A DNA stretch of 64,000 nucleotides from Azospirillum sp. TSH100 (GCF_004923295.1 NZ_CP039634.1:682001-746000), one strand, 5' to 3'. Shown: positions 1 through 11,362, counted from the stretch's first letter. Numbers and translations are program-made. Notes: generated by a model from the sequence alone, not told the origin.

Positions 1-2
1 GC

Positions 3-1151
<1,149 letters not shown>

Positions 1152-1207
1152 TCGTTCCTCCTTCTCGCGGAGCGGGAGAGGGCAAGTAAGCAAGCAAGAG
1201 GCTCCCC

Positions 1208-1708
1208 ATGGACCCCAAGCCGCATTTCGAGACCCTCGCCCGCTACAACCGCTGGGCCAACCGCCGCCTGTACGAGGTTGTGTCTCAGCTTTCCGATGCG
1301 CAGTACCGCGAGGATTGCGGCGCCTTCTTCGGTTCGATCCGCGGCACGCTGAACCACATCCTGGTCGCCGACCGGGTGTGGCTGGAGCGGATCGAGGGAA
1401 CCGGGCCGAAACCGTCCTCGCTCGACGAGATCCTCCATGACGATTTCCCCGGCCTGCGCGCGGCCCGCGAGGCGGAGGACGAGCGCATCCTACGCGTCCT
1501 GGCGGAAATCCCGGCGGAGCGGTTCGAGTCGGTCCTGTCCTACCGCAGCATGGCCGGCACGCCGCACGAGCTGCCTTTCGTCCAGGTCGTCACCCACATC
1601 TTCAACCACCAGACCCACCATCGCGGGCAGGCGCATACGCTGTTGAGCCAGTTCGGGCTGGACGCGCCGTCGATCGACTTCGTCTATTTCCTGCTGGACC
1701 CGAAATGA
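1208..1708 (+). CDS. DinB family protein
   Basis: A 166-residue protein of the DinB/YfiT metal-binding four-helix bundle superfamily. The N-terminal FETLARYNRWANRRLYE and the histidines in LNHILVADRVWLERI and HIFNHQTHHRGQAH are the usual three-His metal site of the family. Cellular substrates of most DinB-like proteins are unknown; some are thiol-dependent transferases. The stop overlaps the start of the next gene by 4 bases (ATGA), so the two are probably translationally coupled. The name DinB comes from Bacillus; no SOS box is seen here. Confidence 0.88.
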   Translation: MDPKPHFETLARYNRWANRRLYEVVSQLSDAQYREDCGAFFGSIRGTLNHILVADRVWLERIEGTGPKPSSLDEILHDDFPGLRAAREAEDERILRVLAEIPAERFESVLSYRSMAGTPHELPFVQVVTHIFNHQTHHRGQAHTLLSQFGLDAPSIDFVYFLLDPK

Positions 1709-2331
1709 GCCGGCCGGGAAGCAGGCCCGTCACCGATCTCGCCGCCCTGGAAGCCCTCTATGGCGAGCCGGCGGCTCCCTCCATCGCCAAGGAGGTGCCG
1801 GCACTGACCCCCGGCTACTGCGCGCTGATCGAGGCGTCGCCCTTCTTCGTTCTCGCCACCAGCGGACCGGGCGGGCTGGACGCCTCGCCGCGCGGCGACG
1901 GCCCCGGCTTCGTCCGGATTGCCGACGACCACACCCTGCTGATCCCCGACCGGCGCGGCAACAACCGGATCGACAGCCTGCGCAACATCCTGGCCGATCC
2001 GCAGGTCGGACTGCTGTTCCTGGTGCCCGGGCTGAACGAGACGTTGCGGGTCAACGGCCGCGCCGTGATCGACACCGACCGGGATCTGTGCGACAGCTTC
2101 GCCGTCGACGGCAAGGTGCCGAAGTCGGTGCTGGTGATCACCATCGACACGGTGTTCTTCCAGTGCGCCCGCGCCCTGCTGCGCTCCCGCCTGTGGGATC
2201 CGGCGGCACAGGTCGAGCGCCGCAGCCTGCCCTCGGTGGGCGCCTTGCTGGCGGAGGCCAGCGCCGGGCGCGAAGGCGGCGATGCCTATGACCGGTCGTT
2301 GGCCGAACGGATCCCGAAAACGCTCTATTGA
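1705..2331 (+). CDS. PPOX-class (pyridoxamine 5'-phosphate oxidase-like) FMN-binding protein
   Basis: A 208-residue split-barrel flavoprotein resembling the MSMEG_1061 branch of the PPOX superfamily. Typical stretches are FIEASPFFVLATSGPGGLDASPRGD-like residues 45-70, the core LLIPDRRGNNRIDSLRNIL and VGLLFLVPGLNETLRVNGRA. Members bind FMN or F420 and reduce unknown small molecules; no pathway can be assigned here. It starts inside the stop of the DinB-like gene. Its 3' end overlaps by 7 bases the 3' end of the convergent histidine kinase gene, so there is no room for a separate terminator. Confidence 0.85.
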   Translation: MSRPGSRPVTDLAALEALYGEPAAPSIAKEVPALTPGYCALIEASPFFVLATSGPGGLDASPRGDGPGFVRIADDHTLLIPDRRGNNRIDSLRNILADPQVGLLFLVPGLNETLRVNGRAVIDTDRDLCDSFAVDGKVPKSVLVITIDTVFFQCARALLRSRLWDPAAQVERRSLPSVGALLAEASAGREGGDAYDRSLAERIPKTLY

Positions 2332-4424
2332 ACCGGCAACGGGTCCGCCCCTGCCGGGACGGCGGCATCGTCGCTCTCCGGTTCCCCGACCGCGGGCAAA
2401 CGGATGGTGAAGACCGATCCGACACCGAGCGTGCTGTCCACCGTCAGCGCACCGCCATGGGCGGCGGCGATCCGCTGCGTCATGTAAAGCCCGAGACCGG
2501 ACCCTTTGGTTCCGCGCGAGGACGAGGCACGGAAATAGATCGAGCCGATCCGCTCGACCTCCTCCGGGCTCATGCCGTGGCCCTGGTCGGCGACGCGGAT
2601 GACAAGGTCTTGCCCCGCCAAGTGCGCCGTCACCCTGACCACCGTATGGGGTGGCGAATAGCGCAGCGCATTGCGCACGAGATTGGCGACCGCCACCCCA
2701 AGGAAGGACAGGTCGACCCGCAACATCCGGTCTGTCGGCTCGACCGTCACCGACAGCCTGGTCTCATTCTCCGCTCCGGCCAGCCCGTCCAGCGCCTCGT
2801 CCATCAGCAGGTCGAGCGGCACCACCTCCGGCTTCAGCGCCAGTGCTCCCTGGTCCAGCGCATCCGCCGACAGGAACAGTTCCACCAGGTCGGACATGCG
2901 CCGCGTGGTTTCGATGATGCGGCGCACGCGGGATTGCATCGACGGCGCCCGCACCTCGCCCGACAGCTCGATCATCTGGGCCGCTCCCTGGATGGCGGCC
3001 AGCGGGGTGCGGAACTCATGCGACAGCATGGCGACGAAGGTGCGCTGTTCCTCCGCCCGCTTGGTGGCGAAAGCCGACTCCTCCTGCGCCCGCACCCGCT
3101 CGCGTTGCAGGTCGCGGATGCGCAGCGCCAGACCGGACCCCAGGCACAGCATCGTGCCCAGCACGGCGATCTGATAGGGATCGGCGAACAGCAGATCCAC
3201 CGGCAGGGTTCCACGCACCGTGAACTGGGTCAGTGTGTTGCCGGTGATCGCGATCAACCCGCTGGCGGCGTAATAGCGGGCGCTGGTGTCGGCGGGATTC
3301 CTGACCGCCTGCACGATCGACAGGACTGCCCCGACCAATGTCCCCACCGTGGCGAACAGCAGCACGATCGGATTGGTGATCGAATAGGTCCAGGAGACGG
3401 CGCTGGGAAGCGACAGGAGCGCCATCCAGCGGATGCCGACATAGAACCAGTGCAGACGCGGATGGCGGACCCGCAGGTCGAGGATGCGGTCCCACATCCA
3501 CGCCGACGCGGCGACGCCGAGAAAGGCGCTGCTGCCGACCACCAGATTCTGCAACCAACCCGGCATATCGGGCAGCAGGATCGACGCCACCCCTCCCGAG
3601 AACAGGTAGAAGACGAAAACGCTCCCCGCATAGCCGGTGAAGGCCAGCAGAGCCCCGTCGCGCAGAAGCAACCCCAGCGACACATATCCCATGATCAGGA
3701 TGGCCAGCACGCCGAAGAATAGGCCCAGGAACAGCAGGTTCGTGACCTGGAAGCCGGCATAGGCCGGAACGGCGTAGACCGCCGCCCGCATGGTGATGGA
3801 ACTGACCGACTCGACGCGGAGATAGAGGGAAACCGGCTTGCCCTCCGGCAGGGTCAGCCGCGTGGTGTGCAGCCGGGTCTTCATCGGCCTCTGGCTGAAG
3901 GGAACGAAATCGCCCATGCGGATGATGCTGTAGCCGGCCGCATCGCCGGCCATGGTCCGATCGGGAACATAAAGGTCGAGGTGATCGATGTAGGCTTCAC
4001 CCAGTTCGATGATCCAGTCAGCCGGTGCACCGGGTTCACGCAGCAGGTCGAACCTGTACCAGTGGATGTCGGGCGTCTGACCGGCACCGCGGAAGATCGT
4101 CTGCGGCTCGAACCGTCCTTCCGCATCGGCCTTCAGCACGTCGCCGAAGCCGAGCGCATGCTCGCGGTCGATCAGTCGGGCGAAATGGCCGGCGAGCGAT
4201 GCACGGTCCGTCGACACCGTCAAACGCAGGGGATCCGCCGCCTGCACCTCGGCTGGGGCCGCCGTCTGCGTCCCTGTCTGCGCCCATGCGGCGATCGGCA
4301 GGGCGAACGTCACAATCCACAGGGTCAGGCCGAAAAGCCGGATATGCCGGAAAGCCGCAGCCAGCAGACCTGTTTGCCCGATCACATGCGGCATTCTTCG
4401 CCTGGCGGCCCGGTCGACGATCAT
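2325..4424 (-). CDS. 7TM-DISM sensor histidine kinase (copy 1)
   Basis: A 699-residue membrane sensor kinase. The order is N-terminal signal or anchor segment, a periplasmic 7TMR-DISMED2-type domain (about 65-210; HWYRFDLLREPGAPADWIIELG), a seven-helix 7TMR-DISM block (about 230-430), HisKA with FVAMLSHEFRTPLAAI (phospho-accepting His469) and HATPase_c (NLVRNALRYSP, VADQGHGMS, GTKGSGLGLYM). The family senses external, often carbohydrate-like, ligands and phosphorylates a response regulator, but none is adjacent. GGGAGGGG sits directly upstream of the ATG. It is about 70% alike to the next gene over the kinase core by eye, so the pair arose by tandem duplication. Confidence 0.95.
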   Translation of the reverse strand: MIVDRAARRRMPHVIGQTGLLAAAFRHIRLFGLTLWIVTFALPIAAWAQTGTQTAAPAEVQAADPLRLTVSTDRASLAGHFARLIDREHALGFGDVLKADAEGRFEPQTIFRGAGQTPDIHWYRFDLLREPGAPADWIIELGEAYIDHLDLYVPDRTMAGDAAGYSIIRMGDFVPFSQRPMKTRLHTTRLTLPEGKPVSLYLRVESVSSITMRAAVYAVPAYAGFQVTNLLFLGLFFGVLAILIMGYVSLGLLLRDGALLAFTGYAGSVFVFYLFSGGVASILLPDMPGWLQNLVVGSSAFLGVAASAWMWDRILDLRVRHPRLHWFYVGIRWMALLSLPSAVSWTYSITNPIVLLFATVGTLVGAVLSIVQAVRNPADTSARYYAASGLIAITGNTLTQFTVRGTLPVDLLFADPYQIAVLGTMLCLGSGLALRIRDLQRERVRAQEESAFATKRAEEQRTFVAMLSHEFRTPLAAIQGAAQMIELSGEVRAPSMQSRVRRIIETTRRMSDLVELFLSADALDQGALALKPEVVPLDLLMDEALDGLAGAENETRLSVTVEPTDRMLRVDLSFLGVAVANLVRNALRYSPPHTVVRVTAHLAGQDLVIRVADQGHGMSPEEVERIGSIYFRASSSRGTKGSGLGLYMTQRIAAAHGGALTVDSTLGVGSVFTIRLPAVGEPESDDAAVPAGADPLPVQ

Positions 4425-4480
4425 CCCCTCCCTTGAACCGATGCTGGATCACCCACGAAAGTGATACGCACAAAGGATAT

Positions 4481-4508
4481 AAGATAACATATTGGGCCAG
4501 GGACGCAA
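4481..4508 (-). promoter_or_regulatory. Candidate sigma-70 promoter for histidine kinase copy 1
   Basis: On the minus strand TTGCGT (4508-4503) is followed after 16 bases by TATCTT (4486-4481), in an AT-rich patch between the two kinase genes. It would start transcription about 50 bases upstream of copy 1, which suggests the copies are not strictly one transcript. It is a consensus match only. Confidence 0.35.
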
Positions 4509-4530
4509 TGCGAACAGTTATCAGAAACGA

Positions 4531-6657
4531 TCACTTGGCGAGGGGATGGCCGGCTTCCGGCGGTCCGTCCGTCACAGGCAAGCGAATGGTGAAGACGGAG
4601 CCCTGGTCGCGCAAGCTCTCCACCGACAGGGTTCCGCCATGGGCGGCAACGATCTTCTGCGTCATGTAGAGCCCCAGCCCCGATCCCTTGGTCCCGCGCG
4701 AGGACGAGGCGCGGAAATAGATCGAGCCGATGCGCTCCACCTCCTCGGCGCTCATGCCGCGGCCCTGGTCGGCGACGCGGATGACAATGCGGTCGCCATC
4801 TTCACCGGCGGTCACCCGGACCGGCGTGTCCAGCGGCGAGTAGCGCAGCGCGTTCTGCACCAGATTGCCGATGGCAACCCCCAGGAACGGCGCGTCGACC
4901 AGCAGCGGACGATCGGGGATATCGATGGACAGATCCAGCCGTTCCTCCGCTCCCGTCCCTTCCAGCCCGCCCAGCACCTCGTCCATCAGCTGGCCCAGCG
5001 CCACCGGCTCCGGCTTCAGGGCCAGCGCTCCCTGGTCCAGAGCATCGGCGGACAGGAAAAGCTCCACCAGTTCCGCCATCTTGCGGGTGGTGCCGCGAAT
5101 GCGCTGCAGGCGGGCCAGCGAAGACGGCGACTCCACGGCACCCGACAGCTCGATCATCTGGGCGGCGCTGTCGATGGAAGCGAGCGGAGTACGGAACTCA
5201 TGCGACAGCATGGCGACGAAGCTGCGCTGCTCCTCAGCCCGCTTGGTGGCGAAGGCCGATTCCTCGCGGGCGCGCAGCCGCTCCGACTGAAGCCTGCCGA
5301 TGCGCAGGGCGAGACCGGTGCCCAGCACCAGCACCGCCAGCATCGACGAGATCTGATAGGGGTCGGCGACCGCGAAGTCGGCCGGCAGAACGCCACGCAG
5401 CGACATCTGCGTCAGCAGCAGGCCGACGAGCGAGATCAGCGTGCTGGCCAGATAGAAGCGCGGAGTCGGATCGCCGGGGTTCGCCCAACTCATCCGCGCC
5501 GTCAGCACCAGGGCGATCACCACGACGACCAGCGCCGACACCGTCACGATCGGGTTGGTCAGGGTATAGAGCGGCGAAACCGTCGACGGCAGCATCAGCA
5601 GGGCCAGCAGCGCCAGCCCCCGGTAACAGCGGTGAAGCCAGGGGGCGCGGGTCTTCAGGTCGAGGATGTAGACCCACATGGTGAGGGCGGCGGCAAAGCC
5701 CAGAAAGCCGCTGCTGCCCACCATCATGTTCATGAACCAGCCCGGCAGGTCCGGCAGCAGGATGGCGGCGATGCCGTTGGCGAACAGGTAATAGCACAGC
5801 ACCGTGGCGACATAGCCGGTGTAGGCCAGCAACGCCCCATCGCGCAGAAGCAGGCCCAACGCAACATAACCCAGCGTCAGGATGCCCAGCACCCCCAGGA
5901 ACAGGCCCTGGAACAGCAGATCGGTGGTCTGATGGCCGATATAGGCGGCCGGCGCCCACATCCGTGCCGACAGCCGGATGGCGCTGACCGAGTCGACGCG
6001 CAGATAGAGCGAGACCGGCCTTCCCTCCGGCAGGGTCAGCGGCAGGCTATGCAGCCGGGTGCGCATCGGCCGCTGGCTGAAGGGAACGAAGTCGCCGAGC
6101 CGGACCAGCCGATAGGCGGCGGGGTCCTGCGGCCGGCCCGCAGTTCCGCCGGCTGCACCGGTCGCTTTCGGAATGAACAGGTCGAGATGATCGATATAGG
6201 CCTCGCCCATCTCCAGCAGCCAGTCGGCCGGGGCACCGGGTTCGCGCAGCAGATCGAAGCGGTACCAGTGGATGTCGCGGGTCTGGCCGGCACCACGGAA
6301 ATCCTCCCGCGGCTCCATCCGGCCTTCGGCGTCCGCCTTCAGGAGGGTGGCGAAATCGAGCTGGCGGTCGGGATCGACCAGCCGGGCGAAATGGCCGGCC
6401 AACGTGGCGCTGGCGGTAGATGCCCCCAAACGGAGCGGTTCGACATCAGAAACCGCCGCGATCGCGGAACCGGCGGCATTCCCGACGAACGGCAGAAGAA
6501 GCACCACCAGCAGCGCGATCAGCCCCGCCATCCGGCAAAGACGGACGAAGGCCGAAGCCAAGGGGCTTCCATTGCGCCTGCCGCAGCCGGTGTGCCGGGC
6601 CGGCAGGCGGCCCGTCCAGCCCTGGCGTTCCCTGCGGTTGTTCGCATCCTTCATCAT
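4531..6657 (-). CDS. 7TM-DISM sensor histidine kinase (copy 2)
   Basis: A 708-residue paralogue of copy 1 with the same order: N-terminal hydrophobic segment (GLIALLVVLLLPFVGNAAG), 7TMR-DISMED2 domain (about 65-220), seven membrane helices, HisKA with FVAMLSHEFRTPLASI (phospho-accepting His486) and HATPase_c (NLVQNALRYSP, VADQGRGMS, GTKGSGLGLYM). The kinase half and the periplasmic HWYRFDLLREPGAPADW motif are nearly identical to copy 1, while the membrane block and signal sequence have diverged. No receiver protein is encoded nearby, so the partner must be elsewhere. Both copies keep every catalytic motif, so both should be active. Confidence 0.95.
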   Translation of the reverse strand: MMKDANNRRERQGWTGRLPARHTGCGRRNGSPLASAFVRLCRMAGLIALLVVLLLPFVGNAAGSAIAAVSDVEPLRLGASTASATLAGHFARLVDPDRQLDFATLLKADAEGRMEPREDFRGAGQTRDIHWYRFDLLREPGAPADWLLEMGEAYIDHLDLFIPKATGAAGGTAGRPQDPAAYRLVRLGDFVPFSQRPMRTRLHSLPLTLPEGRPVSLYLRVDSVSAIRLSARMWAPAAYIGHQTTDLLFQGLFLGVLGILTLGYVALGLLLRDGALLAYTGYVATVLCYYLFANGIAAILLPDLPGWFMNMMVGSSGFLGFAAALTMWVYILDLKTRAPWLHRCYRGLALLALLMLPSTVSPLYTLTNPIVTVSALVVVVIALVLTARMSWANPGDPTPRFYLASTLISLVGLLLTQMSLRGVLPADFAVADPYQISSMLAVLVLGTGLALRIGRLQSERLRAREESAFATKRAEEQRSFVAMLSHEFRTPLASIDSAAQMIELSGAVESPSSLARLQRIRGTTRKMAELVELFLSADALDQGALALKPEPVALGQLMDEVLGGLEGTGAEERLDLSIDIPDRPLLVDAPFLGVAIGNLVQNALRYSPLDTPVRVTAGEDGDRIVIRVADQGRGMSAEEVERIGSIYFRASSSRGTKGSGLGLYMTQKIVAAHGGTLSVESLRDQGSVFTIRLPVTDGPPEAGHPLAK

Positions 6658-6756
6658 CGCAGGCTGTCGATATAGATAAAGTTTTAGGAAAAGATTAAGC
6701 TGGTATGCATTTCGTCCTCCATCCCATCTGCGTCTGTCTCCGTCCTTCCGCTCGCT

Positions 6757-7512
6757 TCAAATACGCGAGGGGGACAGCTTGAACTCCACCACCGTGTCGG
6801 TCGAGGCGAGGGCGCTGACCAGCGCCATCGGATCGGGGTCGCCCTTGCCCTGAAGCACCAGCTGGCATTCGAATTGGCCACTGCCGTTGGCGAGGTGGAA
6901 GGCCCAGTCGACCACCTCGAAACCATGTTTCTTGGCCTGCATCCGCAATTCCTCCGGTGGCGGCGCCTTGTCGCGCGGAAACACCAGTGTCAGATGGACC
7001 ACCGACTGGTGGGGCAGCAGGCGCTCGACCGGCCGCAGGAAGCTCATCACCAGAATGGTCAGCAGTGCGGCGGCAATGGCGACCGCATAGAAGCCAAGCC
7101 CGATGGTGATGCCGATCGCCGAGGTCGCCCAGATCGAGGCGGCTGTGGACAAGCCGCGGATCGACAGCCCTTCGCGCATGATGACCCCGGCGCCGAGGAA
7201 GCCGATGCCGGTGACGATGCCCTGGATCACGCGCGTCGGATCCCCGGTCAGGGCAACCCCATGCGCACCCCCCCGCGTCCCGATGCCGCCATACCACATC
7301 GAAGGATAGGCGTTGACCACCGTCAGCGCGGCCGACGCCAGACAGACCAGTCCGTAGGTCCGCATCCCGGCCGCCCGCCCGTGATAGCTACGCTCGTACC
7401 CCAGCAGCAGCCCGACCGCCAAAGCCCCCAGAAGATGTAGGAGAATCAGCCCGTTGGTCACCAGTTCGGCCGGCGACCAGTAAGAGCGCAGCAAGTCCAT
7501 GACCCATTCCAT
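6757..7512 (-). CDS. MgtC/SapB family inner-membrane protein
   Basis: A 251-residue protein. The N-terminal 150 residues hold the MgtC membrane domain, with [34 protein letters not shown] and [32 protein letters not shown] soluble C-terminal domain follows (about 165-251). MgtC proteins help cells at low magnesium or in acid, in part by affecting the F-type ATPase, and are not themselves Mg transporters. The gene is divergent from nap; no Mg-sensing leader is recognised upstream. Confidence 0.9.
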   Translation of the reverse strand: MEWVMDLLRSYWSPAELVTNGLILLHLLGALAVGLLLGYERSYHGRAAGMRTYGLVCLASAALTVVNAYPSMWYGGIGTRGGAHGVALTGDPTRVIQGIVTGIGFLGAGVIMREGLSIRGLSTAASIWATSAIGITIGLGFYAVAIAAALLTILVMSFLRPVERLLPHQSVVHLTLVFPRDKAPPPEELRMQAKKHGFEVVDWAFHLANGSGQFECQLVLQGKGDPDPMALVSALASTDTVVEFKLSPSRI

Positions 7513-7622
7513 TCCCGGCCAGGGCTTCGGTTGAAGACCTCCGCGGCAGTCTAGCGCAGCAAAAGCCGCAGCGCCTGCGCGGCGAAAGGCGCCATTCCGT
7601 CACAGGCAACAAACGGCCCCGC

Positions 7623-7664
7623 TTGACCTGTGTCAATTGCAGCCCACCGGAAAGTATCGATACT
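7623..7664 (+). promoter_or_regulatory. FNR/CRP-family operator and nap promoter
   Basis: TTGACCTGTGTCAA (7623-7636) is a perfect dyad matching the FNR-type consensus TTGAY-N4-RTCAA. GATACT at 7659-7664 fits a -10 element. If transcription begins near 7671, the operator is centred at -41.5, the class II activator position. GATACT is also half of the 12-base palindrome AGTATCGATACT (7653-7664). NapE starts 120 bases downstream of the operator. This predicts anaerobic or nitric-oxide-linked induction of napEDABC. Confidence 0.72.
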
Positions 7665-7755
7665 AAGGGCCGAAAACCGGTACCTAAGGACCAACCCGAA
7701 GGGTTGGCATCCGGGGCCGGCCTGACCCATTCCCGCTCCGACCGAGAGTGCCGCC

Positions 7756-7950
7756 ATGAGGCCCATCAGTTCTCCCGTCCTGTCCCATCCGTCCGACCGG
7801 AAGGCGACCGACTCAGCACCGGCCCCGACCCGCCGGGCCGAGGGGCTGATGTTCCTGTGGCTGGCGGTGCTGGTCTGGCCGGTGATCGCCGTCGGCACCG
7901 TCGCCGCCTACGGCTTCTCGATCTGGATGTACCAGATCCTCACCCACTGA
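7756..7950 (+). CDS. napE: Periplasmic nitrate reductase subunit NapE
   Basis: A 64-residue, single-pass membrane protein. The first 29 residues are a polar, cytoplasmic-type tail; the rest is one hydrophobic helix ([30 protein letters not shown] in two runs) with the [10 protein letters not shown] and GFSIWMYQ motifs of NapE. The function of NapE is not settled, but it is found with proteobacterial nap operons. It is the first gene after the FNR-type promoter and is 24 bases ahead of napD. Confidence 0.9.
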   Translation: MRPISSPVLSHPSDRKATDSAPAPTRRAEGLMFLWLAVLVWPVIAVGTVAAYGFSIWMYQILTH

Positions 7951-7974
7951 GTCCGCCGCCCCCCGAGGACCGAT

Positions 7975-8241
7975 ATGCCCCGCGCCCCCGAAGTCCACAT
8001 CTCCAGCCTCGTCATCCAGCACAGCCCCGACCGCACCGACGCGGTGCGCGAGGCGGCGAACGCCGTCGCCGGACTGGAGTGGTGCGCATCGGAGAACGGC
8101 AAGGCCGTCGTGACGCTGGTCACCGCCAGCGCTGCCGAGGTGGTGGACCGCATCGCCGTGCTGAACGCCGTCCCCGGCGTGCACACCACCACCATGGTCT
8201 ACCACCACTACGAACCCGCGGACGCGATCGACGCTGCCTGA
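7975..8241 (+). CDS. napD: NapD, chaperone for the NapA Tat signal
   Basis: An 88-residue ferredoxin-fold protein starting with HISSLVIQ and holding AVNAV-like core and [15 protein letters not shown] near its end, as NapD proteins do. NapD binds the twin-arginine signal peptide of NapA and holds back its export until the molybdenum cofactor is inserted. It lies between napE and napA in the operon. Length is normal for the family. Confidence 0.94.
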   Translation: MPRAPEVHISSLVIQHSPDRTDAVREAANAVAGLEWCASENGKAVVTLVTASAAEVVDRIAVLNAVPGVHTTTMVYHHYEPADAIDAA

Positions 8242-8324
8242 CGGCACCTCCTGACCGGTGTCCTCCGGGCGCGCCGCATCCGCCCATTTCCGACCGAATT
8301 TCCTCCGAGACTGGAGTTCCCCGC

Positions 8325-10826
8325 ATGTTTCTGTCCCGCCGCGATTACCTGAAGGCGCAAGCCGCCGCTGCCGCCGCCGCGGCGGCCGGAATTTCGCTGC
8401 CCGCCTCCGCCGCCAACATCCTGACCGGTGAGGGCGCCAAGCTGAACTGGTCGAAGGCCCCCTGCCGCTTCTGCGGCACCGGTTGCAGCGTGATGGTCGG
8501 CGTCAAGGACGGCCGCGTTGTCGCCACCCACGGCGACGTGAAGGCCGAGGTGAACCGCGGCCTGAACTGCGTGAAGGGCTATTTCCTGTCCAAGATCATG
8601 TATGGCGAGGACCGGCTGAACCAGCCGCTGCTGCGCATGAAGGACGGGAAGTTCGACAAGGACGGCGAGTTCGAGCCGATCAGCTGGGACGCCGCCTTCG
8701 ACATCATGGCCGCCAAGTGGAAGGAGACCCTGAAGAAGAAGGGTCCGACCGCCGTCGGCATGTTCGGCTCCGGCCAGTGGACCATCTATGAGGGCTATGC
8801 CGCCTCCAAGCTGATGAAGGCCGGCCTGCGCTCCAACAACCTCGACCCGAACGCCCGCCACTGCATGGCGTCGGCGGTTGCCGGCTTCATGCGCACCTTC
8901 GGCATGGACGAGCCGATGGGCTGCTACGACGACATGGAGCAGGCCGACGCCTTCGTGCTGTGGGGCTCCAACATGGCGGAGATGCACCCCATCCTGTGGA
9001 CTCGCGTCACCGACCGCCGCCTCAGCCACCCTGGCTGCAAGGTCGCCGTCCTGTCGACCTACGAGCACCGCAGCTTCGACCTCGCCGACATCGGCCTGGT
9101 CTTCACCCCCGGCTCCGATCTGGCGATCCTGAACTACATCGCCAACCACATTATCAAGACCGGCCGGGTGAACAAGGAGTTCGTCGAAAAGCACTGCAAC
9201 TTCAAGCGCGGCCGCGACGACATCGGCTACGGCCTGCGTCCCGACAACCCCTTGGAGAAGAAGGCGAAGAACGCCGACAAGGCCAACGACTCCGACCCGA
9301 TCAGCTTCGAGGAGTTCGCCAAGTTCGTCGAGCCCTACACGCTGGACAAGGCGCATGAGCTGTCGGGCGTGCCGAAGAACCGGCTGGAGGCGCTGGCCGA
9401 GCTGTATGCCGACCCGAAGGTGAAGGTCGTGTCCTTCTGGACCATGGGCTTCAACCAGCATGTCCGCGGCGTCTGGGCCAACAACCTCTGCTACAATATC
9501 CACCTGCTGACCGGAAAGATTTCCCAGCCCGGCAACGGCCCCTTCTCGCTAACCGGCCAGCCGTCGGCCTGCGGCACCGCGCGCGAGGTCGGCACCTTCT
9601 CCCACCGGCTGCCGGCCGACATGGTGGTGACCAACCCCGAGCACCGCCGCCACGCCGAGGAAATCTGGAAGCTGCCGGAGGGGACCATCCCCGACAAGAT
9701 CGGCTATCACGCCGTCCAGCAGGATCGCATGCTCAAGGACGGCAAGCTCAATGCCTACTGGGTCATGTGCAACAACAACATGCAGACGGCCCCGAACACG
9801 GCGAAGGAGACCTTCCCCGGCTACCGCAACCCGGAAAACTTCATCGTCGTCTCCGACCCCTACCCGACCGTCACGGCGCTGGCCGCCGACCTGATCCTGC
9901 CCACCGCCATGTGGGTGGAAAAGGAGGGCGGCTACGGCAATGCCGAGCGCCGCACCCAGCTGTGGCGCCAGCTGGTCGATGCGCCGGACGGCGCGCGGTC
10001 CGACCTGTGGCAGATCATGGAGTTCTCCAAGCGCTTCCGCATCGAGGAGGTGTGGCCGGAGGAACTTCTGAACAAGAAGCCGGAATATCGCGGCAAGACG
10101 CTGTACGAGGTGCTGTTCCGCAACGGTCAGGTCGACCGCTTCCCGCTGTCCGACCTCGACCAGAACTACAATAACTTCGAGGCCAAGGACGCCGGATTCT
10201 ACGTCCAGAAGGGGCTGTTCGAGGAATACGCCTCCTTCGGCCGCGGCCATGGCCATGATCTGGCACCCTTCGAGCTGTACCACCAGGAACGCGGCCTGCG
10301 CTGGCCGGTGGTGGATGGCAAGGAGACCAAGTGGCGCTACCGCGAGGGCTCCGACCCGTACGTCAAGGCGGGCGAGGGCATGCGCTTCTACGGCAACAAG
10401 GACGGCAAGGCGAATGTCTTCGCCCTGCCCTACGAGCCGCCGGCCGAGGCGCCCGACGCCGACTATCCGTTCTGGCTGTCGACCGGCCGCGTGATCGAGC
10501 ATTGGCACAGCGGGTCGATGACCATGCGGGTTCCCGAACTGCGCAAGGCCTTCCCGAATGCCGTGGTGTTCATGCACCCTGACGACGCCAAGGAATTGAA
10601 TGTCCGGCGCGGCCAGGAAGTGCGCGTCACCTCCCGCCGTGGCGAGGTGCGGGTGCGGGTCGAGACGCGCGGGCGCAACAAGCCGCCGCGGGGTCTGGTC
10701 TTCGTTCCCTTCTTCGACCAGACGGTCCTCATCAACAAGGTGACGCTGGACGCCACCGATCCCATCAGCAAGCAGACCGACTTCAAGAAATGCGCGGTCA
10801 AGATCACGCCCGTCGTGAACGCCTGA
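8325..10826 (+). CDS. napA: Periplasmic nitrate reductase catalytic subunit NapA
   Basis: An 833-residue molybdoenzyme that reduces nitrate to nitrite in the periplasm. The start at 8325 gives a Tat signal (SRRDYLK, then an alanine-rich core and ASA cleavage region) and has CTGGAG 9 bases upstream; the open frame further upstream is not coding. The N-terminal CRFCGTGC plus a later Cys (LNCVKGYF) form the [4Fe-4S] site. The Cys in NARHCMAS is the expected Mo ligand. The C-terminal part has the usual cofactor-binding [16 protein letters not shown] and VFVPFFDQ. All expected residues are present, so it should be active. Confidence 0.98.
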   Translation: MFLSRRDYLKAQAAAAAAAAAGISLPASAANILTGEGAKLNWSKAPCRFCGTGCSVMVGVKDGRVVATHGDVKAEVNRGLNCVKGYFLSKIMYGEDRLNQPLLRMKDGKFDKDGEFEPISWDAAFDIMAAKWKETLKKKGPTAVGMFGSGQWTIYEGYAASKLMKAGLRSNNLDPNARHCMASAVAGFMRTFGMDEPMGCYDDMEQADAFVLWGSNMAEMHPILWTRVTDRRLSHPGCKVAVLSTYEHRSFDLADIGLVFTPGSDLAILNYIANHIIKTGRVNKEFVEKHCNFKRGRDDIGYGLRPDNPLEKKAKNADKANDSDPISFEEFAKFVEPYTLDKAHELSGVPKNRLEALAELYADPKVKVVSFWTMGFNQHVRGVWANNLCYNIHLLTGKISQPGNGPFSLTGQPSACGTAREVGTFSHRLPADMVVTNPEHRRHAEEIWKLPEGTIPDKIGYHAVQQDRMLKDGKLNAYWVMCNNNMQTAPNTAKETFPGYRNPENFIVVSDPYPTVTALAADLILPTAMWVEKEGGYGNAERRTQLWRQLVDAPDGARSDLWQIMEFSKRFRIEEVWPEELLNKKPEYRGKTLYEVLFRNGQVDRFPLSDLDQNYNNFEAKDAGFYVQKGLFEEYASFGRGHGHDLAPFELYHQERGLRWPVVDGKETKWRYREGSDPYVKAGEGMRFYGNKDGKANVFALPYEPPAEAPDADYPFWLSTGRVIEHWHSGSMTMRVPELRKAFPNAVVFMHPDDAKELNVRRGQEVRVTSRRGEVRVRVETRGRNKPPRGLVFVPFFDQTVLINKVTLDATDPISKQTDFKKCAVKITPVVNA

Positions 10827-10840
10827 GGAGTGCCGGCATC

Positions 10841-11362
10841 ATGAAGACCCGTTTCCTGATCGCCGCGCTGGCCCTGCTGGCCGGCATCCCGGCCCTGACC
10901 ATCGGCGTCGCCACCAGCGGCGTGGCCGCCGACAAGCCCGCGGTTTCCAGCGGCACCGGCACAGTGGGGGGGATCAAGGTCCCCTCCACCAACCATCCGA
11001 TCACGCTGGACGTGCCAGCCGAGGCGACCCACCGCGAGATCACCGACGACCAGAAGCGCGTGCGCAACTACGCCGACCAGCCGCCGCTGATCCCGCATGC
11101 CATCCGCGACTATCAGATCGACCTGAACATCAACAAGTGCCTGACCTGCCACGACCGCCGCAACACGGCCGGCTCGCAGGCGCCGATGCTGTCGGTCACC
11201 CATTTCCAGGACCGTGACGGCCAGACGCTGGGCACGGTGGCGGCGCGCCGCTACTTCTGCACCCAATGCCACGTGCCACAGACCGACGCCCAGCCGATCG
11301 TTCCCAACAGCTTCCAAGACTTCGACTCGGTCCTGGGCCATGCCCAAGGCGGCCAGAAATGA
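10841..11362 (+). CDS. napB: Diheme cytochrome c subunit NapB
   Basis: A 173-residue periplasmic electron-transfer subunit. The start at 10841 gives a cleavable signal ([19 protein letters not shown], ending near VAADKP). Two heme motifs are present, CLTCH and CTQCH, with distal histidines typical of NapB around [10 protein letters not shown] and MLSVTHFQ. It passes electrons from NapC to NapA. The gene begins 14 bases after napA and its stop overlaps napC by 4 bases (ATGA). Confidence 0.96.
   Translation: MKTRFLIAALALLAGIPALTIGVATSGVAADKPAVSSGTGTVGGIKVPSTNHPITLDVPAEATHREITDDQKRVRNYADQPPLIPHAIRDYQIDLNINKCLTCHDRRNTAGSQAPMLSVTHFQDRDGQTLGTVAARRYFCTQCHVPQTDAQPIVPNSFQDFDSVLGHAQGGQK

Noticed and set aside
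4492..6675. A 727-residue open frame opposite histidine kinase copy 2.
   Set aside because: Gln/Arg/His-rich composition is typical of antisense of this kinase; no domain is visible.
7513..7622. A structured Mg-sensing leader upstream of the MgtC-like gene.
   Set aside because: No leader peptide or alternative stems of that kind could be recognised in the short upstream region.
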